Below are positions 11,301-22,269 of a DNA stretch of 64,000 nucleotides, in pieces; position 1 is the first letter of the stretch, and every line of letters starts with the position of its first letter. The position numbers and the translations under genes are program-made. The stretch spans positions 11,968,501 to 12,032,500 of the forward strand of contig JARKIP010000028.1 of NCBI GenBank assembly GCA_029990175.1, written 5' to 3'. The stretch is from Petunia secreta (taxonomy: Eukaryota; Streptophyta; Magnoliopsida; Solanales; Solanaceae). A model generated the notes under the pieces. That model was not told the DNA's origin. It saw only the letters and a list, made by a program, of their open reading frames with translations, and made no database searches.

Positions 11301-13465
11301 GGTTTGTTGTGAGTGCCCAAGGAGTGGAGGTGGATGAGTCTAAGGTAGAGGCCATACGTGATTGGCCTACCCCTACTACCGTGACTCAAGTGAGGAGCTT
11401 TCATGGTCTCGCAAGCTTTTATAGGCGATTTGTGAGGGACTTTAGCTCCATTGCCGCTCCACTCACCGAATTGGTGAAGAAAGACCAACCGTTTGTTTGG
11501 GGAGAGCCTCAAGAGAAGGCCTTCCTTGAGTTGAAAAGTAGGTTGAGTACCGCCCCTCTATTGCAATTGCCCGACTTCAGAAAGGCATTTGAGGTTGAGT
11601 GTGATGCCTCGGGGGTGGGAATTGGTGGTGTATTAATGCAAGATAGCAAACCCATCGCCTACTTTAGTGAAAAGTTGAAAGGGGCCTCCTTGAACTATTC
11701 TACATATGACAAGGAGTTGTATGCCCTTGTGAGAGCCCTTGCCCATTGGCAACACTATCTTTGGCCTCGTGAGTTTGTAATCAAGAGTGACCATGAGTCA
11801 CTCAAGCATTTGAGAGGCCAAGAGAAGCTCAATAAGAGACATGCCAAGTGGGTTGAATTCATTGAGTCCTTTCCCTATGTGATCCAATATAAGAAAGGGA
11901 AGGACAATGTAGTGGCGGATGCGCTTTCGAGAAAATTTGCTCTAGCCACCACTCTCACCTCCAAGCTCATGGGTTTTGAGAGCATTAAATTGATGTATGC
12001 TCATGACCCAAAGCTAAAGAGTGTCCATGACTCTCTAGAGAAGGGGGAGAGAGTTGAAAAATACCAATGGGTTAATGGTTATATCTTCAAAAATGGTAGG
12101 GTGTGCATTCCGGAGTCCTCTTGGAGGGAGTTGCTTGTGCAAGAGGCACATTGCGGGGGACTCATGGGACATTTTGGCACAAGAAAGACTTTGGCTATTC
12201 TTAAGGAACAATTTCATTGGCCAAAGATGGGGGTGCAAGTGGAAAAGTTTTGCAACAATTGCCTTGAGTGCAAGCGTGCTAAATCCAAAGCCCACCCCCA
12301 TGGGTTGTATACCCCTCTCCCCGTACCTACTAGCCCTTGGTTGGATATCTCAATGGATTTCGTGATGGGATTACCTAGGACTAAGGGGGGCCATGATAGC
12401 ATTTTTGTTGTTGTGGATAGGTTCTCAAAGATGGCTCATTTCATTCCATGCAAGAAATGCGATGATGCCCAACATGTAGCTTCCTTGTTTGTTGAAAATG
12501 TTTTGAAGCTACATGGTGTGCCTCAAACTATAGTGAGTGATAGGGACACTAAGTTCCTAAGCCATTTTTGGCGAAGTTTATAGGGTGCTTTAGGCACAAA
12601 GCTCTTGTTCTCCACGTCCCACCACCCACAAACCGATGGGCAAACGGAAGTGGTAAACCGAACCTTGGGTGCTCTTCTTAGAGCCATGACCCGAGGTAAG
12701 GCCGGGACTTGGATTGATCGTTTACCTCTTATGGAGTTTGCCTACAATCGAACCGTGCATAGAATGATTGGCATGACTCCATTCGAGTGTGTTTATGGGT
12801 TTAACCCCTTGATTCCCCTTGATCTAACCCCTTTGCCAAGGGAAATGGTTGTTAATTTTGAAGGTAAAGCTAGAGCAAAAGCAATGATGGAACTCCATGC
12901 AAAGGCGAAGAAGAATTTGAAGGAAGCCTATGCTAAGGTTGCTTCCAAGAAAAACAAAGGACGCAAGAAGGTGGAACTCAAGAAGGGTGACTATGTGTGG
13001 GTGCACTTCCGGAAAGAAAGGTTTCCAAACCTTAGAAAAGGGAAGTTAGCACCCCGTGGCGATGGCCCATTCCAAGTGCTTTCAAAGATAAACAACAACG
13101 CCTATGTGGTCGACTTGCCAAGTGAGTATCAAGTTTCTAATACTTTAAATGTTTGTGACTTGGTTCCTTTGGATGTAGGTGATGATGAGATCGTGGGTGA
13201 TGATGCCTCAATTTCGAGGACGAAATCTTCTCAAGAAGGGGAGGATGATGAGACCCAAACCCCCACAAGACCATTCACACGGAGTCAAGCTAAGGAGATC
13301 CAAGGAGTACATATACACTTGGTGAGGAAGGACCTTGAAGAAGGAAGCGATTGGAAGCCATTCCGGGTGCTCAAACTAGGCTTCACGCCTAAGGAAGAAG
13401 AGAGCCCAGCAGAGCCAGGCGCCCCGCCTGAGCCAGGCGCCCCGCCTGGCCAATTCACTGCCTAA
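8383..13465 (+). pseudogene. gypsy A gag-pol polyprotein with one frameshift and one nonsense codon
   Basis: The frame starts at ATG 8383 (MANEGQDFIKEAL). Gag domain is about residues 190-350, the CCHC knuckle (CHKCKGYGHFARECP) near 436, and the protease DSGS near 542. RT runs from about 800 with the catalytic YFDDIL near 925. The frame is lost in a T/A run near 11257-11267, where a shift of one base moves it into the next frame (11249-12583). That part carries the RT end, RNase H (VECDASGVGIGG; DALSRK) and the integrase zinc finger and core (MDFVMGLP, VSDRDTKF). A Trp codon is TAG at 12581-12583; the same frame continues to 13465 (HHPQTDGQTEVVNRTL, then the C-terminal domain). The last 220 bp lie inside the 3' LTR. 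Two lesions only, so death was recent. This would be the whole enzymatic set for retrotransposition. Confidence 0.92.
13230..13245 (+). other. Polypurine tract of gypsy A
   Basis: The purine-rich CAAGAAGGGGAGGA immediately precedes the 3' LTR and primes plus-strand synthesis. It lies within the pol reading frame, so it also codes for residues of the C-terminus (SQEGEDD). The same tract precedes the LTR of element B at 14452-14467. Confidence 0.85.
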
Positions 13466-14080
13466 GGCCCAGAAAAGCACCCAGGCGCCCCACCTGGCCA
13501 GGCGCCCCGCCTAGCTGAAGGCCAAGCCAGGCGCCCCGCCTAGCCAGGCGCCCCGCCTAGCTTCAGCATGTTCCAGGCGCCCCGCCTAGCCAGGCGCCCA
13601 GCCTAGCTTCAGCATGTTCCAGGCGCCCCTCCCAGCCCCAGGCGCCCCTCCTAACTGCTGAACTTATGTTTCTTTTACTATTTTGCCCTACGTGGCTTAT
13701 TTGATGAACCTTATTAGTAAGGGTATTTAAGTCTTTGTGCAAGCTTGGTAAACACTATAAATAGCCAAGTCTAGCCTATTTACACTTAGTTTTTGATATT
13801 TGAAGAATGTTAAACATTGAACATGAGCATGGCTCTTGGTTATTGAATGAAACCCTTTGATCTTGGACTTGTAGTTCTTCTAGCGGATCTAGATGAATAC
13901 TTTTCCTCTCCGACCATTCTACTTGCGTGCTCGTGTTAGCTCGACGGTAGTTGCATAGCGTAGGTGTTCTTGTCCTTCTCTCGGGGTGTAACGGAACAAG
14001 TTCTCCGTTGCTACTTGGGATTAGAGATCGAGTTACGTCTCGTTCTTATCTTTTACTTTTTCCGCGTTTGATTCTCATCA
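13246..14080 (+). repeat. 3' LTR of gypsy element A
   Basis: 835 bp, 17 bp longer than the 5' copy because of one additional GC-rich module near 13540. The TATA box is at 13756-13763. Its end at ATTCTCATCA is followed at once by integrase-coding sequence of element B. Confidence 0.95.
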
Positions 14081-14082
14081 GT

Positions 14083-14433
14083 TTTGAAGGTACTCGACGA
14101 GCAACTGCCTTGATCGAATTGCATGCAAAGGTGAAGAAGAACCTCGAGGAGGCCTATGCAAAGGTTGCCTTAAAGAAAAACAAGGGGCGTAAAAAGTTGG
14201 AATTAAAGAAGGGAGATTGGGTTTGGGTTCACTTCCGAAAGGAACGCTTCCCGAACCAAAGGAAAGGAAAGTTGGCTCCTCGAGGGGATGGTCCATTTCA
14301 AGTGTTGACCAAGATCAACAACAATGCCTACGTGATCGACCTCCCTGGTGAGTATAACGTGTCCAACACCTTTAATGTTGCTGACTTAGTTCCTTGTGTT
14401 GTAGGTCCAACTTCGGAGGACGAGGGGGCTTGA
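14083..14433 (+). pseudogene. Integrase C-terminal fragment of gypsy B
   Basis: The frame reads FEGTRRATALIELHAKVKK onwards through KKGDWVWVHFRKERFP and ends at 14433 (SEDEGA). It aligns residue for residue with element A DNA at about 12855-13190 but is clearly diverged. Upstream readthrough into the A LTR is accidental. No catalytic residues are included, so it is a dead fragment. Confidence 0.85.
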
Positions 14434-14467
14434 TTTCGAGGACGAAATCTTCTCAAGAAGGGGAGGA

Positions 14468-15192
14468 TGATGCAGCCCGATCACGTGCTGATCAAGTGAT
14501 CGATCCACCGAGGAGACCGATGACAAGAAGCCAAGCCAAGCTGCTGCACGATGTGCACGTTCACTTAGCCTGGCCGAAAGAAAATAATTGCTCCGAAGCT
14601 GAGTGGCCGAGCTCAAGAGTCGAAGGCATTATCTTCAGATTTGAGCCCGAAGGCAAAGTGACCGAGGACAATGAGCTCGAAGACAATTGAGCGTCCGAAG
14701 GCAACAAGTGTGTTCGAGCAGACAATCGAGAACCGAAGCCAAGGCTTACCGAAGTCAAAGTCTGCCGAACACAATTTAATTCAGTCCTGCGTGGCTTATT
14801 TCCATTGGTCGCCTGTGACCCTTTTACTAGTTTACCCTTAGTATTTCCTATATAAACCTTGTTTCCTTTCATTGTAGATACCTAGTTTTTGAATATTGAT
14901 GAATTGAATGAAAGTGCCGAGCACATTTCTTCTTGACTCCGTCGTGAGCAAAACCCTGGTGAGGGCTTTTAAGGACTTGTGGCTTTCGGTTAGTCCGATT
15001 GAACATTCCTCTTGATCATTCAATTTGCAAGAGGCAATGTTCTCTTGAGGATTGTTGCATAGTATAGGTGATCCTTGTATCCCTTTCGATTGAGCTTTGA
15101 GACAGGTTCCTCACTGTTCTTTCGGAAGAAGCAAGTTTTGTCTTGCTTCTATCTTTTATCCTTCTTGTCTTCTTCCGCGTTTGTGCTAGCAA
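14468..15192 (+). repeat. LTR of gypsy element B (3' copy)
   Basis: It starts TGATGCAGCC after the tract GAAGGGGAGGA. A TATA box (TATATAAA) lies at 14849-14856, and the end is set near TGCTAGCA by comparison with the end of the A LTR. A TRSQAK motif like that of A is encoded near 14520-14535. The right border is less certain than the left because no partner LTR is in the window. Confidence 0.65.
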
Positions 15193-15478
15193 CCCCTTCG
15201 GGAATTGCATTGCACCAAGAGTGTAGCCTCTTGGTTACAGAATCTTATAATCAGAAACTTGCTCTTTGTGTTAATGGATTGGTTTGAAAATTCCAGGGTG
15301 TGAGTCGTGGTTTTTCTCCCTTGAGCAAGGAGTTTTCCACGTAAAAACATTGTGTTGTAATTGTGCCTTTTGATTGTGTGTGTTGTGGTGTCAAGGTGCA
15401 AACTGTTAAGTCAAGAACCTCGGAAAAATCAGGTTCTCGTAAGAAAAATCGGTGGACACTATTCAACCCCTTCTAGTG
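15193..15478 (+). repeat. Copia-type LTR 3' fragment
   Basis: The sequence is not gypsy-like and ends with the pattern ATTCAACCCCTTCTAGTGTG, which I recognise from the LTR ends of SIRE-type copia elements in dicots. It is probably the remaining end of the 3' LTR of the copia element that starts the window, separated from it by the gypsy insertions. No partner LTR is in the window to prove this. Confidence 0.45.
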
Positions 15479-16574
15479 TGTTTAGGAGGTGTTTAGATTA
15501 TAACATAGCCAAAACATATAGCATGGAAATTGGACGACTAGTTTAATAACCGGAAGACTATTTTTCGTAGACCCAATAAAAGAAAAGGAAAAAATAAATA
15601 GAGAAATTGTACAAAGAAAATAAAGAGAAAAATCATGGAAAGATGGAGCATGTGATTACGTGGTTTTTAGCGTGTGAATTTCATTTTTGTTTTATAGTTC
15701 CCATAAGCAAATGACAAAAATGGCACATGAGGTGTTTGGCGAAGTATGGAGAGTCTCTAACTACTCGTGCTTTTCCATCATGTTTCTCCTTCTCCACTTG
15801 TTTTTTAAACTAATAATAAAAGAAAATCACCTACCCACATAATTAATGAGAGATCTATTTGCATGTGCTGCAAGTGTTCGTGGTGTCACATTATGGACTA
15901 TACAACAAATTAACCCTCACCACACCGGCCAGTATTGCAGAAACTTGCGCAAAACTTTTGAAGGTGTCTTTGCTTTTATGAGGTGGATGTGAAATAAGAA
16001 ATCTTGATAATAAGGGTGTTGTAGATTTATATATTTGTCTTAAGAAAAGTACAATATTTTACCTAAATATCCTATATAATTCAATGGAAGCGTTCAACAT
16101 ACTACTCTTTATCGCCTGTAAGCCTGCAACTCCACCGTTGATAATCACATATTTGTACACCCATAATCTCAAAATAAGTTTTTTCAATCCGTAGATTTTA
16201 CTTCCAAGTCTTAAGTCTACATATTTAACATGTTGGATGTCTGATGCAAGTCCAAAAATCTAGCTAGTGATGTTATAGAAGTTGTCATGCAGGAAAAAAA
16301 ATGATGCTATAGAAGTTGTCAGATCATTTTATTAGCTGTCGTTTGATGCGAAATTTACAATATGAAATTCACCATACTCTTTGTTTGCATGGAGATAAAT
16401 GTAATGGAACCGCTGGAGGATTTTAATGGTACTTGGGCAGTTGGGGGTGGTTAAACAATATGTTAGATTTTTTTTACCTTCTAGCAGTAGTCAACTGAGC
16501 TGAAATGAGGAGCAAATCATTTTTAGGAACGTTTAGTGCATATTCTTATTTTAGAGACCTCCCTACTGACCATA
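15479..16574. other. Intergenic, nothing recognised
   Basis: AT-rich sequence without a credible gene, RNA or bounded repeat. The short open frames have no recognisable domain. Confidence 0.6.
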
Positions 16575-16579
16575 CCTAC

Positions 16580-17582
16580 TGTCACAGGGGTGATTTTGAT
16601 CGATCAAATCCGCCGAGCTTTGCTCCGTCCGACAGCCAAGCAGTCCGCCTGCAAGGCTCAGCCATTTCCCACACTTAAAATTATTTTAGAATCGTTTGTC
16701 TTAAATTTGAAAATAGGCAGCGATGTCTGTGTGTTTTAGGCAGAAGATTGAAGCAATATGCAGTAAAGATCATTCACAATATTGAAACGTAAAGGCATAA
16801 ACGAAAAGAGACAGCCAAGTACGGAAAAATTCCAACCTTTATATTATTCACACCAAATACAAAGGAAGCCACCAGGCCAAATACATTTTCTCCCTAAAAA
16901 AACTAAGTATATTCTGTCTAAGTAGTAAAATGGCGGCAAAACAACTTATATACATAAGGAGGATCGACCAAAGGCTTGTACAATAGGGTTGGTGCGTTTT
17001 GACACTAGACAGGCCATGTAGGGCACGTTTCGGCCACATCAGGGCACTACTCGACCACTTCAGCCCACGTTTTGCTCATGTTTAGCCGCTCAACTGGCCG
17101 GTCATGTGCCCAGCGCTGCTTGCAGGTTTGCCCAAGACTGTGCCTACTTTCAGGCGGCCTGTCCATGCCGTTCAGCTCACTTCGCCCAAATCTTCCTAAG
17201 CGCCCACACTTAGCCAAATGCTATGCACCAAACACTTAGCCACGCTACGCAATTGCCTTGCCTTGGCATCAAGATACCAAGTCTTGGCACCTCTTAGCCC
17301 ACAAAGTCGTTTGCCGCTGTCGAGTTTGCTTGCCACCACAAGCTCCTCGTTTGCCACCTTAATACCCACATAGGCACAAGGCTGCCTAGCCGTTGCACCA
17401 ACTTTGCTTGTCAACCAGCCCACATTGCCTTGAATCCGTTCAAGTCGATCTTAGCTCGCCCTTGACAATACAACCGAAGTTCATGTTGCTTTTAACCCGC
17501 ATTTAGCTACAACTACGAGCAACACCCTAAATCCCGTCATAGCCATGTCATGCCATAATCCGCTGAGTCTAAGGGGCTAACA
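16580..17582 (-). repeat. 3' LTR of the gag-only element
   Basis: 1003 bp, partner of 18754-19770, with the same TG...CA ends. Flanked on the outside by CCTAC. Confidence 0.92.
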
Positions 17583-18704
17583 AACCACCCCCACTTGATG
17601 AATTCGACGTCCTCGTCGAACCAATATCAGCTTTATTCACCATCAATGGACTACAAAATGCAGCAGCCACATACTCCTCTTCATTTTCTTCCTTAGTCTC
17701 ATCACTATCATTAGCAAGAAGAGCATTCAGCTTAGCACGTTTAGGACAGTCCACTGCCCTATGTGGCCCGTCACAAATAAAACAGCCACGGGGCTTGTTA
17801 ACTTGCTTACCCTTGGAGTTATCAAATGCTGCATTCCCTTTGCCACTAGCCTCACCTGTTGCATTGCACTTTTCAGCATTTTTCCACTCATTTTCTTTGT
17901 CACCATTCCCCTTTTTAGCCTTAGAAAAGTCTCCCAATGCATCGGCAGCCGCAATGTCGCTAGGGAGGTCCTTCACATTCTGCCTCCTTAGTTCTATTTG
18001 AGCCCACCCTTGCAGTCCAAACATGAAATTGTGCAGCTTGTCCTCCTCGGACATATTAGTTATACTCAAAATCAAAGAACTAAATTCCTTGACATAATCT
18101 TTCAAAGAACCGGTTTGTTTCAACCATTTCAGTTTGTACCTAGCAATCCAAGCATAATTACTAGGCAAGAATTGATCCTTCAACTCTTTCTTAAGCCGCT
18201 CCCACGACTCAATCTTAGGTCTGCCCGTACTCAGATCATCAGCCACATGAGTACGCCACCATAATTTAGCATCACCAGCCAAGTAACGTATTGTCAAGGA
18301 CACTTTCTCATCATCATTGACATGGGCTAGCTCGAAATATTGCTCCATGTCCCATAGAAAATTCTCAAGCACAACAGCATTACGAGAGCCCTCAAATGCC
18401 TTAGGTCAGGGATCTTTACCTTAGGACGTTCATCAACCCGTTGAACACCCGTTCCGACAGCCCGCCTAAGCACAACGACTTCCAAGTTCAAATTTTCGTT
18501 GTCCTCAGTGACTTTTTCAATTTCAGCCGCAGCAACACCCTTGAAGACTTGACTTTCTGCCTCAAGACGTTCACAATGGGCCTTAAGACGAGCCAATTGT
18601 GTCAGCACATCAACCAGATCCACTCCATCATCTGTTACACACACCAACACCTCAAGTTTAGCCAACGGTTCCCTCATTTCAGCGCTACTATTTCCACCAG
18701 CCAT
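17569..18704 (-). pseudogene. gag of the gag-only element, one frameshift
   Basis: Translation starts at ATG 18704 (MAGGNSSAEMREPLAKLEV), about 35 bp after the primer site. The first part (about 100 codons) contains a heptad-like coiled coil. Near 18403-18410 one base appears to be missing: a frame of leucine-rich nonsense follows, while the next frame continues with the gag domain (NFLWDMEQYFEL, LWWRTHVADDL, RYKLKWLKQTGSLKDYV). A zinc knuckle CFICDGPHRAVDC and an acidic tail follow. The last codons run into the 3' LTR (stop at 17569-17571). Structural capsid role; no enzyme domains. Confidence 0.88.
17583..17600 (-). other. Polypurine tract of the gag-only element
   Basis: Minus-strand CAAGTGGGGGTGGTT sits immediately before the 3' LTR (TGTTAGCCCC). 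It is mostly purine with two T interruptions and overlaps the end of gag. Confidence 0.75.
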
Positions 18705-18738
18705 GATTTTTCTCTAAGCAACGAACCAGATCCTTCAA

Positions 18739-18750
18739 GATCTGATACCA
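18739..18750 (-). other. Primer binding site of the gag-only element
   Basis: Minus-strand TGGTATCAGATC begins three bases after the LTR. It matches the tRNA-iMet complement TGGTATCAGAGC at 11 of 12 positions. Confidence 0.85.
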
Positions 18751-18753
18751 AGT

Positions 18754-19770
18754 TGTCACATGGGTGATTTTGATCAATCAAACCCGCCGAGGTTTGCCCG
18801 TGCGGAAGCCAAGCAGGCCGCCCGCATGGCTCAGCCATTTCCCATACTTAAAATTATTTTAGGGTCGTTTGTCTTATATTTGAAAATAGGCAACGATGTT
18901 TGTGTGTTTTAGGCAGAATATTGAAGCAATATGCAGTAAAGATCATTCACAATATTGAAATGTAAAGGCATAAATGAAAAGAGACAGCCAAGTACGGGAA
19001 AATCCCAACCTTTATATTATTCACACCAAATACAAAGAAAGACACCATGCTAAATCGTTTTTCTCCCTAGAAAAACTAAGTATTTTCAGTCTAAATAATA
19101 AAATGGCAGCAAAACAACTTATATACATAAGGGGGATCAGCCAAAGGCTTGTACAATAGGATTGGTGCATTTTTGACACTAGATAGGCCATGTAGGCCAG
19201 GTTTCGGCCACATCAGCGCACTACTCGGCCACTTCTGCCCATGTTTTGCCCATGTTTAGCCGCTCAACTGGCCGGTCATGTGCCCTGCACATGTGCCCAG
19301 TGCTGCCTGCAGGTTTGCCCAAGACTGTGCCTACATTCAGCTGGTTTGCCCATGTCATTCAGCTCACTTCGCCCAAATCTGCCTAAGCGCCCACACTTAG
19401 CCAAATGCTATACACCAAACACTTAGCCACGCTACACAATTGTCTTGTCTTGGCATCAAGACACCAAGTCTTGACATCCCTTAGCCCACAAAGTCTTTTG
19501 CCCGCTACCGAGTTTGCTTGCCATTACAAGGTGCCCGTTTGCCACCTTAATACCCACAAAGGCACAAGGCTGCCTAGCCGTTGCACCAACTTTGCTTGTC
19601 AACCAGCCCACATTGCCTTGAATCCGTTCTAAGTCAATCTTAGCTCGCCCTGATAATACAACTGAAGTTCATGTTGCTTTCAACCCGCATTTAGCTACAA
19701 CTAGGAGCAACACCCCAAAGCCCGTCATAGCCATATCGTGCCATAACCTGCCGAGTCTAAGGGGCTAACA
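18754..19770 (-). repeat. 5' LTR of the gag-only element
   Basis: 1017 bp. Minus-strand ends are TGTTAGCCCC and CATGTGACA. It is similar over its length to 16580-17582 but with many substitutions and small indels, so the insertion is considerably older than gypsy A. Confidence 0.92.
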
Positions 19771-19775
19771 CCTAC

Positions 19776-20423
19776 TACCGAGCAATGTATTGTGATTTCA
19801 AAATTCACGCACCTCTAAGTACAAGTTTCGACTTTAAATTTTACTCATCATAAATTTTAATTAGTCGAACTAATAAATTACGGTGAAAGTGAGAGAGAGA
19901 AAGTCGTACCTCATTGATTTGGTATATGTATGTTGAAAGGACGAGAAAAAGATGCAACATAAACTACCAACATGAACTCATCTTAATATCTCATTTTATA
20001 TATCTCGTAATCATTCTATTCTCTTCCTAAAGCTAGCGCCTACTCCTCTCCATTCCCCTCCTTGATCCTTTTTATATGACAGAAAGACTAACAAATTTGT
20101 GTGTAAGCAACCACTACTTTAAAGCCAGCTCCTATGTCCGAGCCTTAAAATAGAACAAGACGTTCAAATAAGTATGCTGAACAATCTTAAAGAATTTTGT
20201 ATTGATAATTTATAAACACTAGATAAAGTAAAACAACCGTATACAAATAATAGAACTCATCAAATAAAGTAATATTCGTATCAGAATTCTTATCAACATT
20301 CTTAGATGACAGATGACAAATTAAAAAAAATATTTAAGGCATAAAGCATGTTAAAGACAAGATTTCATAATAAATGTGTCATTTCCAACTGCTTAAATTC
20401 CAATAAGGTAATTCACAATATTT
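19776..20423. other. Intergenic, nothing recognised
   Basis: AT-rich; no domain-bearing frame or bounded repeat seen. Confidence 0.6.
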
Positions 20424-20428
20424 AATAT

Positions 20429-20991
20429 TGTCTTGACCTAAATCGGGATAGGACAACAAATCGAATTTGTATTGAGTTCAACCGATAACTTGCTTGTATC
20501 GAAGTGAAGTTTGAGCTAAATCGAATTTGGACTAAGTGAAAACTTGAAAAAGTAACGAGACAGGGAATAAGATAAACGAGGCAACAAGTAAAAGTAAGAT
20601 TCAGTATTGTATTTGTCCTATTCTGTTGTTTACAAATGAGCCCTATTTATAATCAAGAGAAAGGATGCCGTTGTAAATGTCATAATGGTGCCGTTATGGC
20701 CATTATTCTGTAGATAATTGTAATTGACTCGTAATCTGCCCTATTAAATGTCGAAGCAACGGTCGACAGTTACAAAGGCTGGCCCTCGTCTCCCGAGGTG
20801 TGTCATCCGCTCGAAGTTGCAGTGGGCTTCCTCGAGCTCGTCGCTCCGAGCTCGCCTCCCCCCATTTCGTAAGGCGATTTCAGGGACGAGTGTCCACGCG
20901 TTCCTTCCCGTAGAAGCTTGTCTCGTGGCGCAGTTTTTGTTTTGTTTTCTGAGGTCTTGCTCGAGACCTCGGTGACTTTTCACCCAATACA
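20429..20991 (-). mobile_element. Solo LTR with AATAT target duplication
   Basis: A 563-bp segment, GC-rich in its right half, reads on the minus strand as an LTR: it starts TGTATTGGGTG, has a TATA box (TTATAAATAG, plus 20643-20652) and ends GGTCAAGACA. Identical 5-mers AATAT flank it (20424-20428 and 20992-20996). No internal retrotransposon sequence or second LTR is near, so it is a solo LTR left by recombination between two LTRs. Confidence 0.83.
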
Positions 20992-20996
20992 AATAT

Positions 20997-22269
20997 TTAA
21001 GAAGTATACAATAATTAAAGGTAAACATTAGTAGGAAGCGGACAAAGCTTTAGGTAATGGAATAAGAGGCACTTTATAATTTGATAACAAAACTAACTGA
21101 TTTTGTCTTTTAAAATATTAATGTATAAAGCTCTCGTCCTTAACCTTTTGTGCTACATCTTAGCTAAATATAAAAAAATTATCCCTTATTCCTGTTATAG
21201 TGTCTTAAAAGCAAGGCGGAGCTTAGAAATTTTCGTAAGGTAGTTCAAAAAATACTAGAATGTCATATTTGAGCTTTGAATATGTGACTGAAAGTAGTTT
21301 TCGAACTTTTTTGTGTCAATGAAGCTCAATAGTACATATATTATCAAAAAATCTAAGTTTTTATCCTATTTGCACGGTACATATGGGGGTGCTTAAAAGA
21401 CTAGCGTAATTCGTACTGCGTAGAAGTATTCGTCATCTGATCGTAAGACTTCATTCTACACGAACAAGTGGATAGAATCTATTTCTAGGACTGAAAATCT
21501 ATGTCAGACTCTCACTTCCCAACTCCCAAGTGGTAATTTGCTCTTTGAAAGAATCCGTGGTTAATTAGTTGTACAAACCAACTACCAAAGGAAAGAGAAA
21601 ACAACTTGAGCGATTGTGATTTACAAAGCACACCATGCTAAGAAAAATTGCACTATTAAGGAGTGTAGTGGAGAGATTAGAATATTTTTGTTATTAATCA
21701 AAAATCTCGATTTTAATCCTCCTGATGAATCTACCCGAATTGAACAAATTAATATGATCAATTAGTCTCAAACATCAAATGCGTAATCGTACAATAGTAA
21801 ATGGAGGGCCAAAAGATTGGGGTTTAGGCAGAAGTCATTGTCTGCTTCTTTTTCAGAAGAATCAGTGTAAATAGCAGATTAGATGGGGGCACGTTACTCT
21901 GTCAGGCCTTCGCCGGCGATCAAAGTGGACGGCTGTTTTCAGTAGGACCACCCTTTCTGTCCTTAGGGCCAATGTGACATTAATATTGTCCAATTTTGAG
22001 CACAGGAAGTCAATATATCTATCAGTCTGAATTCAAATATCAATTCTCAATTTATTGAAATACTGTCCACATATTTTGTAGATAAATTAACATTATACTA
22101 TGAGTCGAAATTTCTGGTTTAAGAGATACTGTATTTAACATTGACTTGAAACACTTATAGTCAAAAGAAGTGTTGTTTATCCAAATGTACTGTACGAAAT
22201 GAGGCCGTCCATAATTTACAAATTTCCGTCTTAACATTTGCAAAAATTTATTAACAGATAAATACATAT
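20997..22269. other. Intergenic, nothing recognised
   Basis: AT-rich sequence without a supported gene or repeat boundary. Confidence 0.55.

Larger units (their letters stand above)
6333..14080 (+). mobile_element. Ty3/gypsy retrotransposon A with both LTRs
   Basis: Boundaries are set by two LTRs beginning TGATGAGACCC and ending TTCTCATCA (6333-7150 and 13246-14080), followed after the 5' copy by a tRNA-iMet primer site and preceded at the 3' copy by a polypurine tract. Domain order gag, protease, RT, RNase H, integrase defines Ty3/gypsy. I saw about four base differences and one 17-bp indel between the LTRs, so insertion was fairly recent. The flanking 5-mers (CTGTG left, GTTTT right) do not match, so the flanks were rearranged after or during insertion. 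The pol C-terminus carries a TRSQAKEIQ motif resembling the CR motif of CRM-type chromoviruses, but lineage needs a tree. Confidence 0.93.
14083..15192 (+). mobile_element. Truncated gypsy element B: integrase C-terminus plus LTR
   Basis: Directly after the LTR of element A begins a diverged homologue of the A integrase C-terminal region, then a polypurine tract and an LTR-like segment starting TGATGCAGCC. Everything 5' of the integrase C-terminus is absent on this side, and no part of B is recognisable left of element A. Either A inserted into B and a later deletion removed the left part of B, or the two were joined by recombination. Confidence 0.8.
16580..19770 (-). mobile_element. Complete gag-only LTR retrotransposon (TR-GAG type)
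   Basis: Two LTRs (16580-17582 and 18754-19770) share TGTCACA...GGGGCTAACA ends. The 5-bp duplication CCTAC is present on both sides (16575-16579 and 19771-19775). Read on the minus strand the order is 5' LTR, tRNA-iMet-like primer site, gag, polypurine tract, 3' LTR. The internal region is only about 1.17 kb and codes for gag alone, so there is no protease, RT, RNase H or integrase. Gag-only LTR elements are known in plants as TR-GAGs and depend on enzymes from other elements. Confidence 0.93.

Noticed and set aside
13951..14433. 160-codon frame seeming to start inside the LTR of gypsy A
   Set aside because: The first part is accidental readthrough of the LTR; only the part from 14083 is an integrase fragment of element B.
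20744..21028. Frame of 94 codons in GC-rich sequence
   Set aside because: It spans the end of the solo LTR; the GC-rich part explains the lack of stops.
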